The position numbers and the translations under genes are program-made. This document shows, piece after piece, positions 8,506-17,344 of a DNA stretch of 64,000 nucleotides. The notes below the pieces were generated by a model. That model was not told where the DNA came from and did not search any database. It worked only from the letters and a program-made list of their open reading frames with translations. The stretch comes from CAVQHY01 sp963712465 (GTDB lineage: Bacteria > Actinomycetota > Thermoleophilia > Gaiellales > Gaiellaceae), in assembly GCA_963712465.1 (NCBI GenBank), contig CAVQHY010000008.1, positions 186,001-250,000 of the forward strand, read 5' to 3'. Position 1 is the first letter of the stretch. Every line of letters begins with the position of its first letter.

Positions 8506-9597
8506 ATGAGGGAGTCCGGTTCGCGGGCCACCGCGCTGGCCGCGCTCGGCTACGGCGCGCTCCTGCTTCCCGTGGCCGTTGCCGCTGGAGGCATTGTTGC
8601 CTGCTTCGTCGTCGACTTTGCTCCCCTCGGAGTGCGGGTCGCGATCGCGGTGATGCTCGTCGAGCTCCTCGTGGCGCGTCCACTGTTTTTCCGTCGCCGC
8701 CGGGCCGAAGGCGTCGTGCTCGGCCCGGGCGAGGCATGGCCACTGCTCGAGCTCGTCGAGGAGGCTCGGGTCGCAGCCGGAGCGAGGCCGCTTCAGACGG
8801 TCATCCTTTCGGGCGCGCCCGAGACCCGCCTCCGCCTCTTGCGTCGTTTCGGCCCGTTTGGCCGGCCGCGGTCACAGCTCGTCATCGGCCTGCCCTCCCT
8901 CGATGCGCTCACCCTGGACGAGACCGCCGCCGCCGTCACGAGCGAGCTCGCCGCTCATGGCCAGAGCGGCGGTGCGTCCCGCTGTCTCCGGCGGCGGGCC
9001 GTCTGGCTCGACCTCGCTCAGGAGCTTTCCGCCAGACGCTGGAGCGGGCTCGTACTCTCGCCGTTCGTCCTCGTCGCGCGACGCTATGCAGCGACGACGG
9101 CCGGGCTCGCCCGGGAGTGCACGATCGCGGGAGACGCCGACGCCGCCGGAGCCGTCGGCGCCGACGCGGTCGCCCGCGCTCTCGTTCGGCTCGCCCTCGC
9201 CCGCGAGGTGCTCGACGCCGCCTTCTGGCCCGCAGTCTTCGAGACCGCCGAGCGTCAGTCCGACCCACCCGGTCCTTACACGCTGATGCCCACGTTCCTC
9301 GCCCACGCCAGCGGGCGTGCGGACGCGGATCGCCTGCTCGGGGCCGCGCTGCGTCGACGGCACCGCTCTGGCGACGGCCCGCCGGCGCTCGGGGAGCGCC
9401 TGGCCGCTCTCGGCGTGCCCGCTACCCTGGAGCTCGTCCACACGGAGGGCGAGTGCGGCGCCGCCGATCGGCTGCTCGGATCGTCGGCCGCCTACCTCCG
9501 TCGGAGCCTGGATCGCGAATGGGCGGCGACGCGGTTGCCGCGCGCACCTAGAGACGGGAGCGCGTCGTCGTCCGGCCGTGAGGCCGTCGCGCTCTAG
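8506..9597 (+). CDS. M48-like membrane protein lacking the metalloprotease zinc site
   Basis: A 363-residue protein with two N-terminal membrane segments (about 10-32 and 35-55), then a soluble domain whose layout follows M48 peptidases: TLDETAAAVTSELAAH where HExxH is expected, and LARECTIAGDADAAGAVG where the ExxxD helix is expected. Both zinc histidines and the third ligand appear replaced, so catalysis is doubtful. ATG at 8506 is chosen because it opens directly into the first membrane segment. Its 3' end overlaps the convergent marR gene. Family call is from pattern, moderately sure. Confidence 0.55.
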   Translation: MRESGSRATALAALGYGALLLPVAVAAGGIVACFVVDFAPLGVRVAIAVMLVELLVARPLFFRRRRAEGVVLGPGEAWPLLELVEEARVAAGARPLQTVILSGAPETRLRLLRRFGPFGRPRSQLVIGLPSLDALTLDETAAAVTSELAAHGQSGGASRCLRRRAVWLDLAQELSARRWSGLVLSPFVLVARRYAATTAGLARECTIAGDADAAGAVGADAVARALVRLALAREVLDAAFWPAVFETAERQSDPPGPYTLMPTFLAHASGRADADRLLGAALRRRHRSGDGPPALGERLAALGVPATLELVHTEGECGAADRLLGSSAAYLRRSLDREWAATRLPRAPRDGSASSSGREAVAL

Positions 9598-10021
9598 GGG
9601 CCTGCGCTTCGAGGGCACGGCCGAGGATGCCGGCGAGCAGGCGTTGGTCGTCGCGCGTGAGGTCGGCGATCCATGGGGGCGGCTCACTCATGCGCTCGAC
9701 GACGCGAGCACGAAGCTCCGCGCCGGCCGGGGTGACGGCGAGCGCCTTCACGCGCCGGTCGTGCTCGGCGTTGCGACGCTCGACGAGGCCTCGACCCTCG
9801 AGCCGATCAACGATTCCGGTGACGTTCGAGGCGTCGCAGACGAGGTGGTCAGCGAGCTCGCTCATCGGGATCGGGCGCCCCGGCTCGAGCAGGCGGAGCG
9901 CATGCGCCTGCATCGGCGTCAGCTCGAGCTCGGCGAGCATGGCAGCGAAGTGCGACTTCTGAGCCATCATCAGCTGCGTGAGGCGACTCCAGGCGTCACG
10001 GCCCGTCCGTTCGGTTGTCAT
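9548..10021 (-). CDS. MarR-family transcriptional regulator
   Basis: A 157-residue winged-helix repressor. The DNA-binding region is clear: PMSELADHLVCDASNVTGIVDRL (recognition helix) and the wing RNAEHDRRVKALAVTPAG. It is divergent from a three-gene ABC-2 exporter, the classic arrangement for control of a drug or lipid efflux system. ATG at 10021 is chosen because earlier in-frame starts (10039, 10063) lie inside inverted repeats that look like its operator. Ligand unknown. Confidence 0.88.
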   Translation of the reverse strand: MTTERTGRDAWSRLTQLMMAQKSHFAAMLAELELTPMQAHALRLLEPGRPIPMSELADHLVCDASNVTGIVDRLEGRGLVERRNAEHDRRVKALAVTPAGAELRARVVERMSEPPPWIADLTRDDQRLLAGILGRALEAQAPRARRPHGRTTTRSRL

Positions 10022-10030
10022 GGCGGAATC

Positions 10031-10073
10031 ATAGTTCATGACCTCGATACTCGATAACATCAACTATTGAGGT
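10031..10073. promoter_or_regulatory. Candidate MarR operator: two interleaved inverted repeats
   Basis: Between marR and the ABC exporter lie two interleaved imperfect palindromes. ATAGTTCATG (10031-10040) pairs with CATCAACTAT (10058-10067) at 9 of 10 positions. ACCTCGATA (10041-10049) pairs with TATTGAGGT (10065-10073) at 8 of 9. The patch is AT-rich against its surroundings. It would let one repressor control both directions; this is inferred from layout only. Confidence 0.55.
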
Positions 10074-10086
10074 AGTCTGCTTCGTC

Positions 10087-11067
10087 ATGACCATTTCGCC
10101 GGCAATCGAGGTCGAAGGGCTCGTCAGGGAGTTCAAGAAAGGGCCGCGGGCGGTCGACGGAATCGACCTCGAGGTCGATTCCGGCGAGATCTACGGCTTC
10201 CTCGGGCCCAACGGAGCCGGGAAGTCGACCACCGTGCTCGTGCTAACGACCCTGCTACCGCCGACAGCCGGCGTCGCGCGCGTCGCCGGCCACGACGTCG
10301 TCAAGGAAGGAGCAGCCGTCCGGGCCGCGATCGGCGCGGCGCTCCAGGAGGCCGCCCTCGACCCCCTGCTCACGGGCCGGGAGCACCTGCGCCTCCAGAC
10401 GGCGCTGCACGGCATCCCGCGCGCCGAGCGTTCGCGGCTCGGAGTCGCTCTGCTCGAGCGCGTCGGCCTCTCGGAGGCCGCCGACCGCAAGGTGGGCGGC
10501 TACTCGGGCGGCATGAAGCGCCGGCTCGACCTGGCGCTCGCGCTCGTCCATTCCCCGAAGGTCCTCTTCCTCGACGAGCCGACGACCGGTCTCGATCCCC
10601 AGAGCCGCAAGGCGCTGTGGGAAGAGGTCGGCCGCCTGGCGAAGGAGGAGGGTGTGACGGTGTTCCTGACGACGCAGTACCTGGAGGAGGCGGACGTCCT
10701 GGCCGACCGCGTCGGGATCATCGACCACGGCCGCATCGTCGCGGAAGGGACACCCGCGTCCCTCAAGGCGGAGATCGGCCGCCCGCGCCTCGACGCGACG
10801 CCGGCGAACGCGGACGAGCGAGCCGCGGTCGAGGAGGTCCTGAGCCGCTTCGGGGAACCCTGCACCGGCGCCTCGGGAACGGCTTCGGTGCGGCTCGAGA
10901 ACGGCGCCGAGAGCCTGACCGAGATCGTCCGCGCGCTCGACGCGGCTGGGCTGTCCGTCCACGACCTCGACCTCCACTCACCGACGCTGGACGACGTGTT
11001 CCTCGCCAAGACGGGCCGGTCGCTCGAGGGCGCCGAGGCCGAGGAAGAGGCGCTCGTCCCCGCATGA
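10087..11067 (+). CDS. ABC exporter ATP-binding protein (DrrA/CcmA-like)
   Basis: A 326-residue ATPase of a daunorubicin-resistance-type ABC-2 exporter. Walker A is GPNGAGKST, the signature is YSGGMKRRLDLA, Walker B is KVLFLDEPTTGLD, and a QYLEEADVLADRV switch region follows. A C-terminal extension of about 90 residues is usual for the DrrA group. It overlaps the next permease by four bases (ATGA). Control is probably by the divergent MarR gene. Confidence 0.93.
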   Translation: MTISPAIEVEGLVREFKKGPRAVDGIDLEVDSGEIYGFLGPNGAGKSTTVLVLTTLLPPTAGVARVAGHDVVKEGAAVRAAIGAALQEAALDPLLTGREHLRLQTALHGIPRAERSRLGVALLERVGLSEAADRKVGGYSGGMKRRLDLALALVHSPKVLFLDEPTTGLDPQSRKALWEEVGRLAKEEGVTVFLTTQYLEEADVLADRVGIIDHGRIVAEGTPASLKAEIGRPRLDATPANADERAAVEEVLSRFGEPCTGASGTASVRLENGAESLTEIVRALDAAGLSVHDLDLHSPTLDDVFLAKTGRSLEGAEAEEEALVPA

Positions 11068-11843
11068 TCGCGACGACCCGCACTCAGGCCGCGGCCCTCT
11101 CGCGGCGCTCGGTGCTGAGAACGCTCCGCCAGCCCGCGAGCCTCGTTCCCTCGCTGCTGTTTCCGCTCCTGCTGCTCGCGGTCAACAGTGGCGGCCTGAG
11201 GTCGGCGACGAAGCTGCCGGGGTTCCCGACGACCTCGTACCTCGACTTCGCGCTCGCGTTCACGTTTCTCCAGGGCGCGATCTTCTCGACCACGAACGGC
11301 GGCACCGACCTCGCCCGAGACATCCAGACCGGGTTTCTCAACCGCCTCGCGCTCACGCCGATAAGCCGTGGCGCGCTGCTCGCCGGCCAGCTCGCGGGCG
11401 TCGTCGCGCTCGGGCTGCTTCAGGCGAGCGTCTACGTGGCCGCCGGTCTCGCCTTCGGCGCGAGCATCAAGGCCGGCATCGCCGGTGCCCTGCTCATCTT
11501 CGCGCTCGCCCTGCTCGTCTCGATCGCGTTCGGGGCGATCGGCGCGTTCATGGCGCTGAGAACGGGCTCCGGCGAGGCGATCCAGGGCCTGTTCCCGCTG
11601 CTGTTCGTGCTGCTCTTCCTCAGCTCGATGGCGCTGCCGCGGAACCTGATCGAGAGCGACTGGTTTCGCATCGTCGCCACCTACAACCCCGTGTCCTACT
11701 TCATCGAGGCGTTTCGCAGCCTGATCATCACGGGCTGGGACGCACAGGCGCTCGCGCTCGGCTTCGGCCTCGCCGCGGTGCTGGCGGTCGTCGCGCTGAC
11801 GCTGGCGTCGCGCGCGCTTCGTACACGACTGGCACGGACATGA
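11064..11843 (+). CDS. ABC-2 type exporter permease
   Basis: A 259-residue integral membrane protein with about six hydrophobic segments, for example SLVPSLLFPLLLLAVNSGG and ALLIFALALLVSIAFGAIGA. The C-terminal part has the ABC-2 pattern YNPVSYFIEAFRSLIITGWD. It starts in an ATGA overlap with the ATPase gene and ends in an ATGA overlap with the second permease, so the three form one translational unit. It probably forms a heterodimeric channel with that permease. Confidence 0.9.
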   Translation: MIATTRTQAAALSRRSVLRTLRQPASLVPSLLFPLLLLAVNSGGLRSATKLPGFPTTSYLDFALAFTFLQGAIFSTTNGGTDLARDIQTGFLNRLALTPISRGALLAGQLAGVVALGLLQASVYVAAGLAFGASIKAGIAGALLIFALALLVSIAFGAIGAFMALRTGSGEAIQGLFPLLFVLLFLSSMALPRNLIESDWFRIVATYNPVSYFIEAFRSLIITGWDAQALALGFGLAAVLAVVALTLASRALRTRLART

Positions 11844-12631
11844 CCGAGCGGCAGAACTCGCCCTCGCGTTTCTGGTCGGTCGCCTTCGGTGTCGCGTGGC
11901 GCAACCTGCACAACTTCTTCACGAACCCCGCGCTGATCCTCCCCGGCCTGCTCTTCCCCCTGTTCTTCTTCGTCGCGTTCGCGGGAGGCCTGTCGGTCGT
12001 GGCGAACGTGCCCGGCTTCGACTTCCCGCCCGGGTACACGGCATTTCAGTTCGTGTTCGTCCTGATCCAGTCGGCGGCGTTCGGCGGAGTGTTCACGGGC
12101 TTCTCGATCGCCCGCGATTTCGAGAGCGGGTTTGCCCGGCGGCTGCTGCTCGCGGCTCCGAACCGGAAGGGGATCATCGCCGGCTACTCGCTCGCGGCAC
12201 TCGGCCGGTGGGCCTTCACCGCAACGGTGGTGACCGTCGTGGCGCTCGCAGTCGGGATGGAGATCGACGGCGACGGCGTCGACGTCTTCGGCCTCTACGC
12301 GCTCGGCGCGCTCGTGAACGTCGCCACCGGGCTCTGGGCCGCAGGCGTGGCGATGCGCTTCCGGACGATGCAGGCCGGGCCCGCGATGCAGGTGCCCGTG
12401 TTCCTGCTCCTCTTCCTCGCTCCGGTATACGTGCCGCTCGACCTGCTCGAGGGCTGGATCCATTCGGTCGCCAGCGTCAACCCGGCGACCGCGTTCCTCG
12501 AGACCGGACGAGGTCTGATCGCGGGCCGCCCGACGGGCATCTGGCTCGCTTACGGCCTCGCCGCGGGCCTCGGCGCCCTGTTCCTCGTCTGGGCGCTGCG
12601 CGGCCTGCGCGCCGCCGAACGAGCCGGTTAG
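11840..12631 (+). CDS. ABC-2 type exporter permease (second subunit)
   Basis: A 263-residue permease paralogous in layout to the preceding one: an N-terminal membrane segment LILPGLLFPLFFFVAFAGG, a cytoplasmic loop with ARDFESGFARRLLLAAPNRKG, and a C-terminal ABC-2 segment VNPATAFLETGRGLIAG. It starts within the previous stop (ATGA). Its stop overlaps the convergent tryptophan dioxygenase gene by four bases. Confidence 0.9.
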   Translation: MTERQNSPSRFWSVAFGVAWRNLHNFFTNPALILPGLLFPLFFFVAFAGGLSVVANVPGFDFPPGYTAFQFVFVLIQSAAFGGVFTGFSIARDFESGFARRLLLAAPNRKGIIAGYSLAALGRWAFTATVVTVVALAVGMEIDGDGVDVFGLYALGALVNVATGLWAAGVAMRFRTMQAGPAMQVPVFLLLFLAPVYVPLDLLEGWIHSVASVNPATAFLETGRGLIAGRPTGIWLAYGLAAGLGALFLVWALRGLRAAERAG

Positions 12632-13332
12632 CCCTCCTCCAGCTTCGCCAGCCCCGTCAGCGTGTTCCGGGCGCTCCAGAGCTCGGGATAGAAGCGCCGG
12701 TGGATCAGCTTCTCGAGCATCTCGACCGGCGTCCCCTGGGTCCCGACGACGTCGAAGCCGATGATCCGCTCCACCGTCTTGAAGTGACCGATCCGCCAAA
12801 GCGTCAGCCGCTCGTCCCAGTCGGTGAGGAGCTCGGCAAGCTGATAGAGCTCCTCGCGCTCGCGTCCCCGCTGGTACAGCTCGACGACGGAGAGGCCCTC
12901 CTCGCGCAGCAGCTCCGAGTAGGCCTGCCCGAGCTCCGGTGAAACCCGTCTCGCGGCGTTGAAGCCCGGGGAGTCGAAGCCGCTCCCGTGGCCGAGGACG
13001 CGCCGCACGTCCTGGTACTCCCAGGGCGACATCTGCTCGAGCATCTCGAGCTGGCCGATCACGAGCCGGATCCCGAGGCACGCCCGCCGGAGCAGCCTGA
13101 TCGCGCCCGCGAGGTCGCGCTCGTGGATCAGCCCGGTCGCCGTCTCGACCTCGAAGCAGGCGTGCTTGAGCCACAGCTCGGACGACTGGTGGACGGTCTG
13201 GAAGAGGAGCTCGTCGCGGTGCGCCATCTCCCCCGGGGACTTCTGCAGCGAGAGGAGCTCGTCGGTCCGGAGATAGCGCTCGTAGTCGCTCGCCCCCCGA
13301 CCGTCGAGCACCGGTTGCAGCGTCTCGTCCAT
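12628..13332 (-). CDS. kynA: Tryptophan 2,3-dioxygenase
   Basis: A 234-residue heme dioxygenase opening the indole ring of tryptophan to N-formylkynurenine, the first kynurenine-pathway step. Family motifs are intact: DELLFQTVHQSSELWLKH (distal His), and WRIGHFKTVERIIGFDVVGTQG containing the heme-ligand His and the substrate loop. It is shorter than the ~270-300 residues of characterised bacterial enzymes, mainly at the N-terminus. ATG start with GAGGAGAG upstream. No kynurenine formamidase or kynureninase lies nearby; the divergent neighbour is an amino-acid-type importer. Confidence 0.88.
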   Translation of the reverse strand: MDETLQPVLDGRGASDYERYLRTDELLSLQKSPGEMAHRDELLFQTVHQSSELWLKHACFEVETATGLIHERDLAGAIRLLRRACLGIRLVIGQLEMLEQMSPWEYQDVRRVLGHGSGFDSPGFNAARRVSPELGQAYSELLREEGLSVVELYQRGREREELYQLAELLTDWDERLTLWRIGHFKTVERIIGFDVVGTQGTPVEMLEKLIHRRFYPELWSARNTLTGLAKLEEG

Positions 13333-13407
13333 CGCGCTCTCTCCTCGCTCGTTCGCGAAATGAGCATACCCGGCGTCCCCGCGACGAATGAGCCGGCCGC
13401 TTGTCAG

Positions 13408-13437
13408 TTGCGCATGCTTGGTCCCCACTGGCACAAT
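13408..13437 (+). promoter_or_regulatory. Possible promoter for the first liv-type operon
   Basis: In the 260-bp gap divergent between kynA and the substrate-binding gene, TTGCGC (13408-13413) and CACAAT (13432-13437) are separated by 18 bp and resemble weak -35 and -10 boxes. The leader to the ATG at 13593 would be about 150 nt. No known riboswitch fold was recognised in it. Confidence 0.25.
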
Positions 13438-13592
13438 CCCGCGGTGAAACCGGCGGTAGGGGACCGCTTTCCAGGCCAATTCGTCCTGACCACCATTGCG
13501 GAGGGGTCGTGCGTTCAGCTTCCCCCGCCCAGCCGCATTGCCCCGAGAACGCCGGCCTGCCCAAACGTAACGGGGAAGCAAGGAGGAAGTAC

Positions 13593-14751
13593 ATGAAGAA
13601 GAGTCGTTGGTCAGTCGTGGCGCTGGTGACGGTCGTTCTCGCGACCCTCGCGGCGACCACGACCGCCAGTGCGGCGAGGGTGCCGTATGCATCCACCGCC
13701 GCGTCGGCTGCGTCGTGCACGGCGCCCCAGATCGGCCTGATTGCGCCGATCACGGGCCCGGCAGCCTCGATCGGCAAGGAGATCCGGGACTGGACGCGCT
13801 ATTCGGTGTCCAGCATCGGCAAGTCGCTTGGCCTCAAGGCGAAGCTCGTCGAGACCGACAACCAGCTCGATCCGGCCCAGGCCTCGAAGCGTGCGACGCA
13901 GCTCAACTCGAACTCCGCCGTGCTCGGTGTCGTCGGCCCGGCCGACTCGCAGTCGGTGCTCGCGTCGGCACCGATCTTCAAGAAGACGAAGATGCCGTAC
14001 CTCTCCGGCTCGGCGACGCGGACGACGCTGACCGACGGGTCGATCCCGACGTTCTCGCGGGTTATTCCGAACGACGGCGTCCAGGGCCCGACGACGGCTC
14101 GCTTCATCAGGACGAAGCTCAACGCGAAGAAGGTCGTGATCATCGACGATCAGACGGCGTACTCGGTGCCGCTCGCCAACTCGGTTCAGTCGAACCTGAA
14201 GGCGAACAACATCGCTGTCGACCGGCAGTCGGTCAACCAGACCCAGACCGACTTCTCGGCGCTCGTCGCGACGGTCGGTGACGATGTCGACGTCCTGTAC
14301 CTGCCGTGGCAGATCGCCGCCAACGGCCAGCTCTTCGCCCAGCAGATGAAGGAGCAGGGCAAGAAGGCCACGATCATCGGCTCGGACGGCCTCTTCTCGG
14401 GCGACTTCACGTCCGAGGGCGCGTACGTCTTCTCGTTCGCACCGGACATCCGAGGGATTCCTGCGGACAAGGCAATCATCAAGGGCTTCACGAAGGCGTA
14501 CCCGAACACGAACTGGGGCACCTTCGGCCCGCCGGCGTATCTCTCGGCTCAGGTGCTGTTGATGGCCATTGACAAGGCCTGCGCCGACGGCAAGGTCAGC
14601 CGCGCGGAGGTGGCAAGGGAGGTTCGCAAGGTGAGGATCCCGAACTCGATTCTCGGGGAGCCTGCTCGCCTTCGGCCCGAAGGGCGATCCGCTTCCGGCG
14701 AAGTTCTACGCTTTCCAGATCAAGAAGGGCAAGCCTGTCCTTGTCGGCTAG
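13593..14751 (+). CDS. Branched-chain amino-acid-type ABC transporter substrate-binding protein (frameshifted)
   Basis: Periplasmic-binding-fold type I protein. It has a Sec signal (MKKSRW then a hydrophobic run, cut near ASAA) and a mature domain beginning CTAPQIGLIAPITGPAASIG. A ribosome site AGGAGGAAG precedes the ATG. The reading frame breaks at GGGG, 14655-14658. In frame it would run on to 14885 with a meaningless tail, but removing one G gives ILGSLLAFGPKGDPLPAKFY and a natural end KKGKPVLVG at 14751 (385 residues). Either a sequencing indel or a real frameshift. The gene heads SBP-livHMGF. Confidence 0.85.
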
Positions 14752-14775
14752 CAGGTAGCCCCAGAAGCGCAGTCG

Positions 14776-14808
14776 ACGTGCGGCCCGCCCGAACGGTGGG
14801 CCGCACGT
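14776..14808 (+). terminator. Strong hairpin after the substrate-binding gene
   Basis: ACGTGCGGCCC (14776-14786) pairs perfectly with GGGCCGCACGT (14798-14808) across an 11-nt loop. It lies 25 bases after the substrate-binding gene stop and inside the same operon. There is no U-run, so partial termination or 3'-end protection of the SBP mRNA is more likely than a full stop. Confidence 0.55.
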
Positions 14809-14812
14809 CTGT

Positions 14813-14869
14813 TGCCCGAGCCCCGACCCGCTTACCCAACGGCGCGTGTGCCCGAGCCCCGACCCGCTT
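14813..14869 (+). repeat. 21-bp direct repeat between SBP and livH
   Basis: TGCCCGAGCCCCGACCCGCTT begins at 14813 and, after a 15-bp spacer, recurs from 14849 to 14869. The pair lies between the two strong hairpins of the SBP-livH gap (14752-14967). No coding function is visible. Confidence 0.6.
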
Positions 14870-14902
14870 CCCATGGATCGCGTAGCCTGCCGCCAGCTAG
14901 CC

Positions 14903-14945
14903 CGTACGGCCCACCCTCAGCTCGACGCGGAGGGTGGGCCGTACG
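14903..14945 (+). terminator. Second strong hairpin just before livH
   Basis: CGTACGGCCCACCCTC (14903-14918) pairs perfectly with GAGGGTGGGCCGTACG (14930-14945), a 16-bp stem with an 11-nt loop, 22 bases before the livH start codon. With the first hairpin it could keep downstream permease expression below that of the binding protein. Confidence 0.55.
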
Positions 14946-14967
14946 TTCGTAGTGCATCACCTTTCAC

Positions 14968-15903
14968 GTGCTGGATCAGTTCGTCCAGCAGCTCGTCAAC
15001 GGGCTGACGCTCGGAAGCGTCTACGCCCTGATCGCGCTGGGCTACACGATGGTCTACGGGATCCTCAAGCTGCTGAACTTCGCCCACGGCGAGGTGTACA
15101 TGATCGGGGCGTTCGCCGGCTACGGCGTGCTCGTCGGGCTCGGCGGGCCGTTCAAGCCGGTCGTACCGATCGCGCTCCTCATCGTGCTCATGTTCCTCGC
15201 CGGGATGGCCGCCTCGGGCCTGACCGGAGTGGTCGTCGAGCGCGTCGCGTACCGGCCGCTCCGGAACGCGCCGCGGATCGCGCCGCTGATCTCCGCGCTC
15301 GGAGTCTCCTTCTTCCTCCAGAACTCGGCGCTCCTCGTCTTCGGCGCCGACATCCGAAGCTACGACACCTTCGATCTCCAGGGCGGGACGCTCTTCACGA
15401 CGGGCATCCACTGGGGGCCGCTCAACATCTCGCTGATCCGCATCCTCGTGATCGTCACGACGATCGTCCTCATGGTCGCCCTGACGCTCTTCGTCGGCCG
15501 CTCGAAGATCGGCAAGGCGATGCGCGCTACGTCACACGACCGCGAGGCCGCTGCGATGATGGGGATCAACGTCGACCGGACGATCGTCGTGACATTCCTG
15601 ATCAGCGCGATGCTCGCCGGAGCCGCCGGCGTGATGGTCGGGCTCGTCTTCCAGCGGATCTTCCACTACATGGGCTTCGCGGCCGGCCTCAAGGCGTTCA
15701 CGGCGGCGGTGGTCGGCGGCATCGGGTCGATCCCGGGAGCGATGCTCGGCGGAGTCATCATCGGCCTCGCCGAGGCCTTCGCCACCGGGTATGCGCCGCA
15801 GGGCTCGACGTTCCAGGATCTCTACGTCTTCGCGATCCTGATCGTGTTCCTCCTCGTCCGCCCCCAGGGCATCCTCGGCAAGCCCGAGATCAAGAAGGTG
15901 TAG
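14968..15903 (+). CDS. livH: Branched-chain amino-acid-type ABC transporter permease (LivH)
   Basis: A 311-residue inner-membrane permease. Diagnostic segments are LVNGLTLGSVYALIALGYTM, ILKLLNFAHGEVYMIGAF, FLISAMLAGAAGVMVGLVF and GGIGSIPGAMLGGVIIGLAE, the cytoplasmic coupling loop. GTG start. It pairs with LivM, encoded seven bases downstream. The actual substrate cannot be read from sequence; the class also imports amides, urea and aromatic acids. Confidence 0.92.
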   Translation: MLDQFVQQLVNGLTLGSVYALIALGYTMVYGILKLLNFAHGEVYMIGAFAGYGVLVGLGGPFKPVVPIALLIVLMFLAGMAASGLTGVVVERVAYRPLRNAPRIAPLISALGVSFFLQNSALLVFGADIRSYDTFDLQGGTLFTTGIHWGPLNISLIRILVIVTTIVLMVALTLFVGRSKIGKAMRATSHDREAAAMMGINVDRTIVVTFLISAMLAGAAGVMVGLVFQRIFHYMGFAAGLKAFTAAVVGGIGSIPGAMLGGVIIGLAEAFATGYAPQGSTFQDLYVFAILIVFLLVRPQGILGKPEIKKV

Positions 15904-15910
15904 ACGCGAA

Positions 15911-17344
15911 ATGGCGAAGGTCGGCAAGGACGAATGGGTCGCGACGGTCGACGAGCGCACGGAGGAGGCGACCGGACTCCGTGGGAGAGCCCGGCGCGCC
16001 TGGTATGCCACCCCGCCGGGGATTCGCCTCGCCCCGTTCGTCGTGGCCGCGGCGATGTTGCCGTTCATCACGAACTCCGAGTACATCGTCCGGATCTCGC
16101 TCGACACGCTGGTGTTCGTCCTCCTCTGCCTGGGCCTGAACATCACGGCCGGCTGGGCCGGGCTGCTCGACCTCGGGTACATCGCCTTCTTCGGCTTCGG
16201 GGCGTACATGTACGCGTTTCTCGCCTCGGACCATTTCGACATCCACTGGCCGACGATCGTCGTGCTCCCGATCGCGACCGCGGCGACGGTCGCGCTCGGA
16301 TTCCTGCTTGGGTTGCCGTCACGTCGCTTGACCGGCGACTACCTCGCCATCGTCACGCTCTTCTTCGCGCAGATCTTCGTCCTGCTGACGCTGAACGGAA
16401 ACCGGATCGCGCTCCCGGGAAGCGACCAGCCCACCGACGTCACCGGCGGCCCGAACGGGATCACCGACCTGGATCCGTTCGAGTTCCTCGGCGTCACGTT
16501 CGACGGCTTCGAGAGCTACTACTGGTTCACGCTCCTTGCGGTGGTCGTCGTCGGGGTCATGCTCTGGTTCGTCAACGGCTCGCGAACCGGCCGTGCCTGG
16601 CGGTCGGTGCGCGAGGACGCGCTCGCCGCCGAGGTCCTGAGCGTCCCGGTCAACCGGCTCAAGCTGTTCGCGTTCGCGTTCGGCGCGGGCATTGCCGGTT
16701 TCACGGGGACGATTTTCGCCGCCGTCCAGACCGGGGTCTTCCCGCAGAACTTCGATCTCGCGCTCCTGATCACGGTGTACGCCATGCTGATCCTCGGCGG
16801 CGCGGGCAGCCTCGTCGGCGCCGCGCTCGGCGCGATCATCATCAACGCCATCCTCGAGGTCCTGAGCACACCGGAGCAGGCGACGTTCGTGTTCTTCGTC
16901 GGCATCGGGCTCGCGCTGCTCGTCTACGTCCGCCCGTGGTGGCGCCTGGGTCTGATCGCGGGCGGGACGGTCGTCTTCGGCATCGTCGCGTACCAGCTGG
17001 CGGACGCGCTCCGACCGGCCTGGACCTCCGGGACGATCGAAGGCGGCAGGTTCTCGGATCTCCTCAGCGGCTGGGTCATCCATCCGGCCTACCCCGAGCA
17101 GCTCGGCAAGTACGCGTTCGTCGCGCTGATCGCCTGCGTGATCGTGCTCAGCCAGTGGAGAAGCTTCTGGGGGCGCACGCTGCTGCTGATTCCGACGCTC
17201 TATCTCGCGGCCATGGCCTGGGAGGACATCCTCGTCGAGAACCCGAGCGTCACCCGGCTGATCCTGCTCGGCGCGTCGCTCGTGGTCCTGATGACCCGCC
17301 GGCCCGAGGGCATCCTCGGGCAGAAGCGCGTGGAGATCGTGTAA
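15911..17344 (+). CDS. livM: Branched-chain amino-acid-type ABC transporter permease (LivM) with extended C-terminus
   Basis: A 477-residue permease, against roughly 300-430 for most LivM proteins. The core is typical: LPSRRLTGDYLAIVTLFFAQ, REDALAAEVLSVPVNRLKL, AGFTGTIFAAVQTGVFPQNF, and GGAGSLVGAALGA. After VYVRPWW an additional ~120 residues with about three hydrophobic segments precede the expected RRPEGILGQKRVEIV ending. Its stop overlaps the livG start (TAATG). Confidence 0.9.
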   Translation: MAKVGKDEWVATVDERTEEATGLRGRARRAWYATPPGIRLAPFVVAAAMLPFITNSEYIVRISLDTLVFVLLCLGLNITAGWAGLLDLGYIAFFGFGAYMYAFLASDHFDIHWPTIVVLPIATAATVALGFLLGLPSRRLTGDYLAIVTLFFAQIFVLLTLNGNRIALPGSDQPTDVTGGPNGITDLDPFEFLGVTFDGFESYYWFTLLAVVVVGVMLWFVNGSRTGRAWRSVREDALAAEVLSVPVNRLKLFAFAFGAGIAGFTGTIFAAVQTGVFPQNFDLALLITVYAMLILGGAGSLVGAALGAIIINAILEVLSTPEQATFVFFVGIGLALLVYVRPWWRLGLIAGGTVVFGIVAYQLADALRPAWTSGTIEGGRFSDLLSGWVIHPAYPEQLGKYAFVALIACVIVLSQWRSFWGRTLLLIPTLYLAAMAWEDILVENPSVTRLILLGASLVVLMTRRPEGILGQKRVEIV

